From assembly GCA_020444075.1 (NCBI GenBank), contig JAHLLR010000006.1, forward strand, positions 48,317 through 112,316: DNA of 64,000 bases, read 5' to 3'. Below are positions 7,147-16,473 of this stretch, in pieces. The notes beneath the pieces are model-generated. The model searched no databases. It saw only the letters and a list, made by a program, of their open reading frames with translations, and was not told the origin of the DNA. The number at the start of each line of letters is the position of its first letter. Positions within the stretch are counted from its first letter, which is position 1. The position numbers and the translations under genes are program-made. The stretch comes from Deltaproteobacteria bacterium (GTDB taxonomy: Bacteria > Desulfobacterota > Desulfobacteria > Desulfobacterales > Desulfosarcinaceae).

Positions 7147-10100
7147 TCAGGCTTCACGGATCTTCATGGTTCCTTGATAAACCGAACCCTCCCGACCGTC
7201 AATGCTAATATGGTCTCCCGACCGGATGACCACCTCGTTGAAAAGGGCGTTTTTTTCCTTTTCGTTGCACACCAGGGTGCCGCATCCTACCACGCAGGTC
7301 TTGCCCAGCCGGTGGGCCACCACCGATGCATGGCTGGTCAGCCCGCCCCTGGCGGTGAGTACCCCGTCACTGGCGTAAATCTCCTTGATATCGTCGGGAA
7401 CGGTGTCTCCGCGAATCAGGATAAGGGCTGTGGCCGGTTCCGTTTCCCGCCAGTGGTCGATTTCGTCCAAGGTAAAGACCGCCCGGCCGACCATGGCTCC
7501 GCCGGCAACGCCGATGCCGTGTCCCAGGTAGCGATTTCCCGGATCGGCCTCCACGTCGAAGGCAAGCACGGTTTTGCGCTCCCGGATGGCCATGTCACGG
7601 GTTTGAAGCAGATAAATGTCCTTGGCTGAAGTACCTTCGAAAGTAAATTCCATCTCCTGGGGGCTCCAGCCTTTTTTGTAAATGAGCTGGGCCGCCCATT
7701 TGCGGATGGCCGCATAAATGGCCGGGTAGTGGGTCTCCAGGGTGATGTCCGTGTCCCGCATCTCTATTTCCTGCTGTTTGACCGAAATGGGCAGGGTCCT
7801 CACCAGGCCGGCCACCACGTCTTCGCCCTGGTTTTCAAGGGTGAAATCGCCCCACGGGCTCAGGGTGTCGCCGGACCAGCGGGGATTGTGGGTGAAAAAA
7901 ACTCCGGAGCCCGCCTGGGGGGAGATATTGCCGAAAACCATTTCCTGGACGGTGACGGCGGTGCCCCAATCGTCCGAAATGCCCATGATCTTCCGGTAGG
8001 TCTGCGCCCGGGGGGATTCCCAGGAGGAGAAAACTGCGTTGATGGTCATAAAGAGCTGATCCATGGGGTCTTCGAGCATTTCCACGCCCGCGTCCTTGAT
8101 CCGGGCTTTGTAAGCCAGGGCCACCATTTTCATCTGCCCGCCGGTGAATCCTTTTTTCAGGGGGATGCCCAGCCGTGACTTGAATTCGGCAATAATGGCG
8201 TCAAAATCGTCGCGCTCCAGCCCGAAGGCCATGCCGTAGCACTGCAGGAACCGACGGTAGTTGTCCCAGGCGAACCAGGGATTGTCCCTCTTGTGGGCCA
8301 GGCCCGCGGCAATTTCCTCGTTGATTCCTACATTCAGAAAGGTTTCCATCATGCCGGGTTGAGAAATGGAGGCACCGCTGCGCACCGAGAAGAGCAGGGG
8401 GTTGGCCGGGTCTCCGAATCGTTTCCCGCTGATCTTCTGAAGCTGGTTGATGTGCCGCCGAACCTGCTGCCGGAAGTTCTTCTTTACCGGAGCAAAGCCA
8501 TCGATCAGTTCCCGGCAGCGAAAGGCTTCGGTGGTGACGATGAAACCCGGGGGCACCGGCAGTCCCAGGTTTTTCAGCTTGAGCAGGTTCAGCCCCTTGT
8601 TGCCCATATAGATGATGCCGACGGCGTTGTTGTTGACCTGTTCCAGGCCGGTGATGATCCGCTGGGGGTCATAGTTGAGCAGCAGGTGGAGCTTGTCCTT
8701 GGGGAGCATGTTGGACTGGTGAAACAAGGTGTTGAGTATCCGGGTTAAAAACAGGTCCAGCTGCTGCAGGCCCAGGGAGGTGGCGATGCGGTCGCGGAAA
8801 AAGATCTCGGAGACGCGGTGCTTGAGCTTCTCCGCATCCACCGCGTGCTCTTGCGGAAGGTATTTTTCCAGGATCCGGTCCATGGGCATATGAGAGAGAA
8901 TGCGCGTCAGATTCTGCCCGTGAATGTTGTTGAAATAGTCGTTGATGATGTTTTTGACGGCAACGGCGAATCCCTTGAAAATATCCAGGTACTGGGTGAA
9001 GGTGAATCCCCTCACTTCCAGGGCGTGGGCCAGCAGATCCAGCTGGCGCTCCAGCTCCACCGAATAGATGCCGTCCAGGCGAAGGGCCTTGTCAAACAGG
9101 GTGAGCCGTTCATAAATGTCGTGAAACGTGGCCCGGGTGATCAGGCCCAGATTGATCTGGTCCACCAGCTCTTCGAACAGCACGTTGATCAGGGATTCGA
9201 CCCGGAAGGTAAGCCCCAGTGCATCGAACTTGCGTTCGTGGTAACTGCCGTACATGGAGGGGATATCGATGGTAATGTGGCGTTTTTTGTATATGTCCGC
9301 CCGGATTTCGTAAGTCTCCTCGGAGAGAATGATCGCCTTGAGGCGCTCCAGGTAGTCCATCAGCATGAACAGCCGCCGCTTCAGGTCGGGCTCGTCCAGG
9401 GCGGCGCGCAACCTCTCCAGGTCCGGAAAGGACTCCCTGTCCAACTGCTTCAGGTGGTGTCTGAGGGATTTATAGTCCAGCTGATACTTGTGATAAAGCA
9501 GTTTGTAAAAGGCGGCGAGGAGCACCACCCGTTCGGTGTCGACGGCATGGGGGCCGGGTGATTCAGCCAGCAGCGCATGGATGCGTTCGTTTTCCTCCAC
9601 GAGCAGTTCTTCGGGAAGCGTCATGCCCCGGTTGCTCAGATGGGCGAACAGGACGTTGACCCCGTCGATGTATTCCCCATGGGTTTCGATTTGCTCGAAG
9701 ATGCTGGGGGGGACAAAGGGCTGAAGCGGCGCCTTGTCTCTTGTTTTCCAGAAGTGCAGGACCGCCTCCATGAACCGGATGATGCGGTTGGAACTCTCCA
9801 CATGGCTTTGTTTTCGCAAAAAATGGATGAGTATGTCCCGACGGTGGGTGATTTCATCCAGCCGGGTGGAGATATCACGCAGGGCGCCTTCTGCGCCGAT
9901 GTCGTTAAAATAGGACGGAAAGAGGCGGGTCAGCTGTTTGGCAAGATTATAGACCGGCCCGATTTCACTGTTGAGAAAACGGGTGATGTCCCTGGGGAAC
10001 AGGTCCGTGTCTTTGATGAAGATTCCGGATAACGAGAGTTTGATGATCAGGCTGGAGAGCAGTCGCGAGGACCATTTGGGTTTGCACTCGATCAGTTCCA

Positions 10101-11352
10101 TCCAGGTGCGGATGTTCTGCAGGTGAGCCGAATTGACCTGGATCTGCCAGTCGTTGCCCACGCCGCCCAGCATGGGGGTCTGGAATCCCAGATCCACCAC
10201 CCGGTCGATAAAAAAATTCACCTGGTCGATCTCATCGGTCTTGTAGACCCCCTGACCCATGTTGAGAACGCAGGTGAGGGTCGTTGCCGGAAACTGCTCC
10301 GTCCGGGTTTTCAGGATGTACAAGGTTTTTTCGATCAGGTCTCCGATGTGCCGGTAGCTCTCATTTTCGATCAGCCAGCCGACGGTACGGTTGATGTCGC
10401 GCAAGGCCTCTTCATGGATCAGGTTCAGGCCGGAAATACTCATGATATGAAAGAGAAAAATAACCTTCCACTGGTTGCCCTGCCCGGCGTCGCTGCCTGC
10501 CTCCATCAGCATCTGGGGCATCTTGCGGTAACGTTCGACGATGGCGCTGAAATCCGTCAGGGAGAGCAGCTGGTTGAATATCGACGGGGCATCGCCTTCC
10601 GGCAGGTTTTCGATCTGGTGCAGATGGCCTTTCAGGGCGTGCAGCACTTCATGGGAAATTTCTGAAAAACAGGCGCGGACGGGCTCCGGATCCCGGATCT
10701 GGCCCGCCGCCGCCTGAAAAGACTCCCACGGGTCTTTGACCTCGCACCAGAAATCATAGGTGACGTTGAAGGTGCGGATTAAAAGTCGATTGAGCACCCT
10801 ATAGTCGGTGATGGCGCTGTTGCCGCGATCTCCCAACAGCCGAATGATGCGTTTGATCGGGTAGAAACTTTTGACAAAGAGAAAAAACCGCTCGTCCGGG
10901 CAGTCGTGGATCCAGTTGAAAGCCGTGTTGAGTACCGGCAGAAAATCGGGAAGCCGGTCACGCGAATCGCCGATAATCTGCTGCAGATACAACAGCAGGT
11001 TGTCCACCGCATCGGTGCGGACGTCATCATCCACATTGGCCTCGATGACTTCGCTGAATATCCCTACCATGGCCCCCGCCGCTTCCACGCCCCGGGGGTG
11101 GGACTGATACAGATGGAAGTAATCCAGTGCATATCCCCTGGCCTCCCCCACGATAAACTGCCAATTGCGATAGGGATGGCTCAGTTCCCGAAGGAAGGTG
11201 TTCACCCCTTCCATCAACCCGAAGTAGCGGGACATGACTGCCTGGATGCATTCATACCGGGCATCGATGGTCACATCCACATAGGTGTTGGCTAGGTTGG
11301 CTTCAAGGGCTTTGGACTTGATCATTGTCATCTTTGCAGAAGATTCCCTCAT
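7147..11352 (-). CDS. PPDK-like phosphotransferase: ATP-grasp plus phosphohistidine domains, no PEP/pyruvate barrel
   Basis: A 1401-residue protein. Residues 1 to about 915 are predominantly helical and unrecognised. From residue 916 the protein follows pyruvate, phosphate dikinase (PPDK): the ATP-grasp start GNKGLNLLKLKNLGLPVPPGF, then SVRSGASISQPGMMET, GTAVTVQEMVFGN, LENQGEDVVAG and MEFTFEG. The swivelling domain follows, with the phosphorylatable His1341 in TARGGLTSHASVVAHRLGK. The protein ends there; the C-terminal TIM barrel that binds PEP/pyruvate in PPDK and PEP synthase is missing. It could therefore make a phosphohistidine from ATP, but the acceptor must be bound elsewhere, perhaps by the N-terminal region. 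It is followed after 15 bp by a GAPDH gene. The start is uncertain among ATGs at 11352, 11331 and 11325. Confidence 0.8.
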   Translation of the reverse strand: MRESSAKMTMIKSKALEANLANTYVDVTIDARYECIQAVMSRYFGLMEGVNTFLRELSHPYRNWQFIVGEARGYALDYFHLYQSHPRGVEAAGAMVGIFSEVIEANVDDDVRTDAVDNLLLYLQQIIGDSRDRLPDFLPVLNTAFNWIHDCPDERFFLFVKSFYPIKRIIRLLGDRGNSAITDYRVLNRLLIRTFNVTYDFWCEVKDPWESFQAAAGQIRDPEPVRACFSEISHEVLHALKGHLHQIENLPEGDAPSIFNQLLSLTDFSAIVERYRKMPQMLMEAGSDAGQGNQWKVIFLFHIMSISGLNLIHEEALRDINRTVGWLIENESYRHIGDLIEKTLYILKTRTEQFPATTLTCVLNMGQGVYKTDEIDQVNFFIDRVVDLGFQTPMLGGVGNDWQIQVNSAHLQNIRTWMELIECKPKWSSRLLSSLIIKLSLSGIFIKDTDLFPRDITRFLNSEIGPVYNLAKQLTRLFPSYFNDIGAEGALRDISTRLDEITHRRDILIHFLRKQSHVESSNRIIRFMEAVLHFWKTRDKAPLQPFVPPSIFEQIETHGEYIDGVNVLFAHLSNRGMTLPEELLVEENERIHALLAESPGPHAVDTERVVLLAAFYKLLYHKYQLDYKSLRHHLKQLDRESFPDLERLRAALDEPDLKRRLFMLMDYLERLKAIILSEETYEIRADIYKKRHITIDIPSMYGSYHERKFDALGLTFRVESLINVLFEELVDQINLGLITRATFHDIYERLTLFDKALRLDGIYSVELERQLDLLAHALEVRGFTFTQYLDIFKGFAVAVKNIINDYFNNIHGQNLTRILSHMPMDRILEKYLPQEHAVDAEKLKHRVSEIFFRDRIATSLGLQQLDLFLTRILNTLFHQSNMLPKDKLHLLLNYDPQRIITGLEQVNNNAVGIIYMGNKGLNLLKLKNLGLPVPPGFIVTTEAFRCRELIDGFAPVKKNFRQQVRRHINQLQKISGKRFGDPANPLLFSVRSGASISQPGMMETFLNVGINEEIAAGLAHKRDNPWFAWDNYRRFLQCYGMAFGLERDDFDAIIAEFKSRLGIPLKKGFTGGQMKMVALAYKARIKDAGVEMLEDPMDQLFMTINAVFSSWESPRAQTYRKIMGISDDWGTAVTVQEMVFGNISPQAGSGVFFTHNPRWSGDTLSPWGDFTLENQGEDVVAGLVRTLPISVKQQEIEMRDTDITLETHYPAIYAAIRKWAAQLIYKKGWSPQEMEFTFEGTSAKDIYLLQTRDMAIRERKTVLAFDVEADPGNRYLGHGIGVAGGAMVGRAVFTLDEIDHWRETEPATALILIRGDTVPDDIKEIYASDGVLTARGGLTSHASVVAHRLGKTCVVGCGTLVCNEKEKNALFNEVVIRSGDHISIDGREGSVYQGTMKIREA

Positions 11353-11588
11353 GGCTCCGGTTGTCTGTTTAAAACTAAACTATCAGAGCGATGCCTGTAT
11401 TTCAAGCTGAGCCTTATCCGGTTTTCGATTTCCGTTTTGAGAAAAATGTGATATTTAGAAAATACCCTCTGGAATCATAGGGTTGACCCGCCTCCGGTGC
11501 TCCGGCTGAGCATGACGGCAACCACCACGCCGGCATGAATGCACCAGGGGCCGCCAATTTGCCTTTTCACCCCACACAGGTCATGGTC

Positions 11589-13835
11589 ATGGATGAAAAA
11601 GAAATATACCTGGATGCTGCCGCAGAACAGCTTTTTTCCCAGCTTGAAGGAATCGAAGAACACAAAAAAGGCCGGTCGGCCGCTGAAATGATGGCTGAGA
11701 GCCTGGCCGAAGAACAGAAACAGCAGGATGTCTGGCGGATTTTGCTCTGTGAAATTATACATCACATTGCCGGCTATTTTCAACGCATGGATCTGGACGC
11801 CCGGCAAACCGAAGAGCGTCAGACCTTTGATCAACTGGGGGAGACCCTGGGCAAACTGTCCCAGTTGCCCCAGCAGGCGGGGCGGATTCTGGTCCGCTAT
11901 CGAGGACTTTCCGCGAATTCGGACATCCCCGAACGGTTGGACTACGAAATCCTTTTCGGGAATATGGTCGTGGACCTGGATTTTGTGCCCACGATGATCA
12001 AACGCCACGGGTCCCTGCTTGCCCACCTGATGGGCCAATTGCTGGACGCTTTCGGAATCTTCTCTGACCGGGGCATCAACAACCTGCACCTGAACCTGCC
12101 CAAAGGCGATCCCGATTCTCTGGACCGGTTGCGTCGCAGTCTTCACATTCTTTGCCGGCTTTACCGGGCACACGAGAATCAGCGTGACATTGTCCTGGGA
12201 GCCGGAAAAGAGAATCTGGTGCCCATGGTATCCGATGAAAAGGGGGGCCTCAGTACCAATCTGACCCTGGTGGCCGGCGTCAACCGATTGGGCGCCAAAA
12301 CCATGCGCAACCTCGTCACCAAAGTAGATGCCTGGATGCAGAAAAAAGAGGCGTCCGACGAAGGCTGTCAGTATACCAGCGTGTACAATGCCATTTTCGG
12401 TCTGCCCAAACTCAGCGCTCAACTGATTCCTCCACCCATTGAGATCAACAACCTGGATTGGCTCATGCGGGGGGAGAGTGAAGAAAATTTTACCCGGGAA
12501 AAAGCCAAAGTGGCAAGGATTATCGCCAGCGTGGAAGCCTCACCCGAAAAAGCCGCCAAGGTGATAAAAAGCGTTTACGGTGACGACTACCAGAAGATTA
12601 ATTCTCACCATCTGGAGGAGCGGCTGGGGCTTTCCTCCGATCTGCTTCGGGCCATTGACAACAAGCCTAAAAGCGAAGATGCCCGGCAAGAGGTGCTGAC
12701 CAACCTGAAACAGCGCCTGGACACCGTGAGAGACGACGTGTTCGACAACCTGTATTTCACCCGCTCCGAAGACAGCGAGGTGGGGGCGCGCGGGTCCATC
12801 CTGGGTGCAGTCCACCGGCAGCTGTATAAAATGGTCTCTTTTTTCAAAGGGCGATCCTCCACCCGTAAAAAGATGACTTCCATGGTTCACGGCACCATCC
12901 AGTTTGAAGAGCGGGATTTTGAGGTCCTGGCCGAGGACTTTGACATCGATATGGATGAAGCCCGCCAGTTGGTTGATGTGTTGAAAAAGTGTTTCAACGA
13001 GAAGGGCCGCTTCCTGAAATCGTCTTTTGCCGACGCCCTGCCCCGGTTCGCCCGCTACGAGAAAAAGATTTTCGAATTCCTGTGGCGGCATCTCAAGGAT
13101 GTGGTGGCACCGGAAGACCGTACCGCTTTCCTCAATGCCCTGCAGATGCTTTCCGCCAGGATGAACCAGCCCAAGCGGGCGTTCAAGATTCTGCTGGAGG
13201 ATTTTCTCAAGGATTCCGGCGATATTCAATTTTCAGACGCCAAGGCCCTGGTGCTGGCCAACCTCATCCTCCACGAATATGACAAGAGCCTGGCCGACAT
13301 CGAAATAACGCCGGAGGATATCCTTTTCAACCAGCGTGGCCTTAACCAAGAGGTGGCACGGTATGCCGCCTGGCGCATGGATCGAGACCAGGAAGCCTTT
13401 TTCGACAAGGTCCGGATCATTCATCAGGGGCTGTGCGAAGCCCTGGAATTTGGGATGACACGCAGGCACCGCCTTTCCGCCAGGGATCTTTTAGGTCTGG
13501 AGCGGGAGGTTTATATCTTTTTGTCCATGATCGAAACGACCGTGGGGCGATCGGTGCTGCGCAGTGCCGTTACCGAATACGGCAGCCCGGAATCGGACCT
13601 TTACTTTCTGAAGGAGAGCGACCGGTTCATGTCCCACCTGCTCCAGAATCTGCGGATTGCCATTCGTGGGCTGGCGAATATCGGCAGCATGGATAGCTTG
13701 CCGTCCCTGGAAGCGGTAAAAACGAGGGAGGAGGTCTTTCAGCGCCTCAAGAAAACCAAGGCGCACCGTGATCAGTCGCGGCTTATTTCGGAATGGGTGG
13801 ACGAGGCGGTCAAGATTATCAAGTTCCGTGCGTAG
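11589..13835 (+). CDS. Large helical protein of unknown function, divergent from the PPDK-like gene
   Basis: About 748 residues, almost entirely helical by composition, rich in charged and leucine residues, with no signal peptide or membrane segment. I do not recognise the family. A possible coiled coil lies near residues 25-70. A Lys/Arg-rich patch (GRSSTRKKM) sits near residue 438. Three ATGs are possible (11535, 11583, 11589); I prefer 11589 because AGG lies 8 bp upstream, whereas 11535 has no ribosome site. It is transcribed divergently from the PPDK-like gene across about 240 bp of AT-rich sequence, which suggests shared regulation or function. It is probably cytoplasmic. Confidence 0.65.
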   Translation: MDEKEIYLDAAAEQLFSQLEGIEEHKKGRSAAEMMAESLAEEQKQQDVWRILLCEIIHHIAGYFQRMDLDARQTEERQTFDQLGETLGKLSQLPQQAGRILVRYRGLSANSDIPERLDYEILFGNMVVDLDFVPTMIKRHGSLLAHLMGQLLDAFGIFSDRGINNLHLNLPKGDPDSLDRLRRSLHILCRLYRAHENQRDIVLGAGKENLVPMVSDEKGGLSTNLTLVAGVNRLGAKTMRNLVTKVDAWMQKKEASDEGCQYTSVYNAIFGLPKLSAQLIPPPIEINNLDWLMRGESEENFTREKAKVARIIASVEASPEKAAKVIKSVYGDDYQKINSHHLEERLGLSSDLLRAIDNKPKSEDARQEVLTNLKQRLDTVRDDVFDNLYFTRSEDSEVGARGSILGAVHRQLYKMVSFFKGRSSTRKKMTSMVHGTIQFEERDFEVLAEDFDIDMDEARQLVDVLKKCFNEKGRFLKSSFADALPRFARYEKKIFEFLWRHLKDVVAPEDRTAFLNALQMLSARMNQPKRAFKILLEDFLKDSGDIQFSDAKALVLANLILHEYDKSLADIEITPEDILFNQRGLNQEVARYAAWRMDRDQEAFFDKVRIIHQGLCEALEFGMTRRHRLSARDLLGLEREVYIFLSMIETTVGRSVLRSAVTEYGSPESDLYFLKESDRFMSHLLQNLRIAIRGLANIGSMDSLPSLEAVKTREEVFQRLKKTKAHRDQSRLISEWVDEAVKIIKFRA

Positions 13836-13846
13836 TCTCCATTCCT

Positions 13847-13869
13847 ATAGGGCCTCTTGCGGTCCCTAT
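13847..13869. terminator. Hairpin downstream of the 748-aa gene
   Basis: ATAGGG-CC and GG-T-CCCTAT form an 8-bp stem with one bulge around a TCTTGC loop, 12 bp after the stop codon. There is no clear T-tract, so intrinsic termination is only possible. The surrounding gap 13836-14262 also holds the 97-bp inverted-repeat element and AT-rich sequence, but no gene that I can support. Confidence 0.35.
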
Positions 13870-13880
13870 CTGCATTCCCG

Positions 13881-13977
13881 GGTTTTTGAGCATGCAGTGA
13901 AGATTCAGCGCTATCCCCGATGTCGCACGGCTGCGCCCGTATCGCTCCGACGGCTGCGCCATCCTGCTCAAAAAACC
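13881..13977. repeat. 97-bp imperfect inverted-repeat element
   Basis: The ends GGTTTTTGAGCA (13881-13892) and TGCTCAAAAAACC (13965-13977) are inverted copies with one inserted base. Inside, ACGGCTGCGCC occurs twice (13927-13937 and 13950-13960). It lies in an intergenic gap and carries no open frame, like a small palindromic repeat or MITE remnant. Its relation to the other elements in the window is not shown. Confidence 0.45.
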
Positions 13978-14262
13978 AATTATTCCTGATGCCATCTGTC
14001 GGCCGACACCTGCAAGCCCTTCTGCAATAAAAATTAAACTTTCGAACTCATTTATTTTATTTAGAATTCAGCGCAGCCGCCGATCTTTGCTGCCGATCTA
14101 CGATTCCTGTTATTTTGAGCGAAAGCAAAAAAACTGCTTGACGTTTTATGAGCTTATACTTAATTTGGAATCGGTCAAATACTTGTTTGCATGCGGATTG
14201 CCCGCAGGCCGACGGGGCGAAATGAACGCCTGCAGGGCTGTCATTCAGAAAGGTTTGAATAC

Positions 14263-15117
14263 ATGATCATCAGCATCGCCAGCGGGAAAGGGGGCACCGG
14301 AAAGACCACCGTGGCCACCAACCTTGCGGTATCGGTAGACGGTCCGGTCCAGTTGTTGGACTGTGACGTGGAAGAACCCAATGCCCATCTGTTTCTGCGG
14401 CCATCCATCCAGGAAACTAAAACCGTCACCACCCCCATTCCTGAAATTGACCTGGAAAAGTGCAACCAATGCAAAAAATGCATGGAGATCTGCCGGTTCA
14501 GGGCTATTGCCGTGATCGGGGATACGGTGCTCACATTTCCCGAGCTTTGCCATAGCTGCGGGGGGTGCATGGCGGTCTGCCCCGAGGGGGCAATCATCGA
14601 AACGGGACGGGAACTGGGCGTTCTGGAAACCGGTACCGTGAACGGCGTCTCCTTTGTCCACGGGAGACTGCGGGTGGGGGAAGCCATGTCTCCCCCGCTG
14701 ATCCGGGCTGTCCGGGACCGCACCCGGGCCGGCGGCCTGACATTGATCGACGCCCCGCCGGGCACTTCATGCCCGGTAATCGCCGCCATGAAGGATACTG
14801 ATTTTGTCCTGCTGGTCACCGAACCGACGCCCTTCGGCCTTCACGATCTGAAACTGGCCGTGGAAGCGGTGAAAATACTGAAGATTCCCATGGGGCTGGT
14901 GATCAATCGCGCCGATATGGGTGACGATCGGGTCAGGACCTATGCCAGAAGCGAAAGGATTCCCATCCTGATGGAGATTCCCTTTGACCGGCAGATCGCC
15001 GAAAGCTATTCCCGCGGGGAAATGTTCACCCTGGCCCTCCCCGAATGGAAGGCCCGTTTTCGTGGGCTGCTTGAAGATATCAAAACCCTGGTCGGAAAGG
15101 GGGCAGGCACAAAATGA
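14263..15117 (+). CDS. MinD/NBP35-like ATPase with inserted 2x[4Fe-4S] ferredoxin domain
   Basis: A 284-residue deviant-Walker P-loop ATPase: SGKGGTGKT at residues 7-15, DAPPGTSCPV as the switch/Walker B segment, and VINRAD as the nucleotide-base motif. A bacterial ferredoxin domain is inserted after the first beta-alpha units, with Cys67, 70, 73, 77 and Cys96, 99, 102, 106. This architecture is known in sulfate reducers next to the orange protein and in Fe-S/Mo cluster-assembly contexts. The ATG at 14263 follows GAAAGGT; the frame upstream to 14191 lacks a ribosome site. It overlaps the next ATPase gene by 4 bp, implying coupled translation and perhaps heterodimers. Its exact substrate is unknown. 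Confidence 0.88.
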   Translation: MIISIASGKGGTGKTTVATNLAVSVDGPVQLLDCDVEEPNAHLFLRPSIQETKTVTTPIPEIDLEKCNQCKKCMEICRFRAIAVIGDTVLTFPELCHSCGGCMAVCPEGAIIETGRELGVLETGTVNGVSFVHGRLRVGEAMSPPLIRAVRDRTRAGGLTLIDAPPGTSCPVIAAMKDTDFVLLVTEPTPFGLHDLKLAVEAVKILKIPMGLVINRADMGDDRVRTYARSERIPILMEIPFDRQIAESYSRGEMFTLALPEWKARFRGLLEDIKTLVGKGAGTK

Positions 15118-15986
15118 AAGAACTGGTTATCTTAAGCGGAAAAGGGGGCACCGGTAAGACCAGCCTGACAGCCGCTTTTGCCACCTTGGCTGCCGGCTGC
15201 CTGCTCTGCGATGCGGATGTGGATGCGGCGGACCTCCACCTGCTGATGCAGCCCGATATTCGCAAGCGGACCGATTTTCAGGGTGGCGGGATGGCGGTGA
15301 TCGACCTGCAGCGATGCACCGGCTGCGGGACGTGCATCGACATGTGCCGGTGGTCGGCCATCGGATCGGACTTTGTCGTCGATCAGATTGCCTGCGAAGG
15401 CTGTGGCGTCTGTGTGGATTTCTGCCCGGAGCAGGCCGTTGATTTCCCGGTTAAAACCTGCGGTCAGTGGTTTGTTTCCGATACCCGCTTCGGACCCATG
15501 GTGCATGCACGGCTGGGCATTGCCGAGGAGAATTCCGGGAAGCTGGTGACCCTGGTACGTCAGCAGGCCAGGCAATTGGCCGAAGAGAAAGGTCATGACC
15601 TGATCCTCACTGACGGACCGCCGGGAGTGGGATGTCCGGTGATCGCCTCGGTCGGCGGTGCCACCAGCGTGGTGATCGTTGCCGAACCTACCGTTTCCGG
15701 TATCCACGACATGGCCCGGGCCATCGAGCTGTGCCGGCATTTCAACGTGCCGGTGATGGTGTGCATCAACAAGTTCGACTTGAACCTGGACAACAGCGCC
15801 ACCATTGAACGGATGGCCCACGACGGAGGATTGCCGGTGGTCGGACGGGTTCCCTTCGATCCAGCCTTTACCCGGGCCATGGTGCAGGGAAAGACGCTTT
15901 TGGAATTCGACGGCAACGGTCCTGCCGGTGAGCAGCTGCGACAGGTATGGGCCAACATCATGCGTACACCTGCCATGACGACTTAA
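15114..15986 (+). CDS. Second MinD-like ATPase with inserted ferredoxin domain
   Basis: A 290-residue paralogue of the preceding gene. SGKGGTGKT is at residues 8-16, DGPPGVGCPV is the Walker B/switch segment, and CINKFD is the base motif. The inserted ferredoxin has Cys68, 71, 74, 78 and Cys94, 97, 100, 104. The ATG is embedded in the stop of the upstream gene (ATGA). The pair may move electrons or metal clusters in an ATP-dependent way to the NifX-like proteins encoded just downstream. This is inferred from gene order and from the Desulfovibrio orange-protein complex; no enzymatic activity is established from sequence. Confidence 0.88.
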   Translation: MKELVILSGKGGTGKTSLTAAFATLAAGCLLCDADVDAADLHLLMQPDIRKRTDFQGGGMAVIDLQRCTGCGTCIDMCRWSAIGSDFVVDQIACEGCGVCVDFCPEQAVDFPVKTCGQWFVSDTRFGPMVHARLGIAEENSGKLVTLVRQQARQLAEEKGHDLILTDGPPGVGCPVIASVGGATSVVIVAEPTVSGIHDMARAIELCRHFNVPVMVCINKFDLNLDNSATIERMAHDGGLPVVGRVPFDPAFTRAMVQGKTLLEFDGNGPAGEQLRQVWANIMRTPAMTT

Positions 15987-16025
15987 AAAAATTAAAGGAA
16001 TCAAAAGAAAGGAGTAACAAACCAC

Positions 16026-16409
16026 ATGGAAAAAGGAAGAATTGCCATCCCTTCGATGCAAGAAGGAGGCCTTGACGGTAAACGGGCGGGTCATTTTGGC
16101 CATTGCGACACCTTCACCCTGGTGGATGTGAAAGACGGCGCCATCGAAAAGATTTCCACCATTCCCAATCAGAATCACGTTCAGGGAGGATGCATGGTTC
16201 CGGTGAACCTGCTGGCAGACAATCAGGTCAATGCCCTGATCGTGGGCGGCATCGGAATGCGGCCGCTCATGGGGTTTCGCCAGGTAGGCATCGATGTCTA
16301 CCACGACGACCAGCGGCAGGACATCCGCCCGGTGGTGGAAGACCTCATTGCCGGACGGCTGGCCATGATTGCCGACGATCAGGTATGTGGCGGCGGGGGC
16401 GGACATTGA
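16026..16409 (+). CDS. NifX/NafY-like dinitrogenase cofactor-family protein 1
   Basis: A 127-residue member of the NifB/NifX/NafY fold (Pfam Nitro_FeMo-Co), which binds Fe-Mo or Mo-Cu sulfide clusters in known members. The fold is indicated by RIAIPSMQEGGLDGKRAGHFGHCDTF near the start, the central ALIVGGIGMRPL, and the GIDVYHDD strand. It ends in a CGGGGGH tail, where a Cys/Gly/His end is typical of this family and could hold metal. GAAAGGAG precedes the start. It follows the ferredoxin ATPases by 39 bp, so it is a likely client. Confidence 0.85.
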   Translation: MEKGRIAIPSMQEGGLDGKRAGHFGHCDTFTLVDVKDGAIEKISTIPNQNHVQGGCMVPVNLLADNQVNALIVGGIGMRPLMGFRQVGIDVYHDDQRQDIRPVVEDLIAGRLAMIADDQVCGGGGGH

Positions 16410-16473
16410 GACCGATGGCAGGCATCCGATTCGCAAAGGAGATCAGGCAACCTTCAGGCAGAAAGGACATTCG

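Noticed and set aside
14100..14262. Sigma-54 promoter before the ferredoxin-ATPase operon, expected by analogy with the orp locus.
   Set aside because: The best partial match (TTGGAAT...TTTGC) lacks the required GG-N10-GC spacing.
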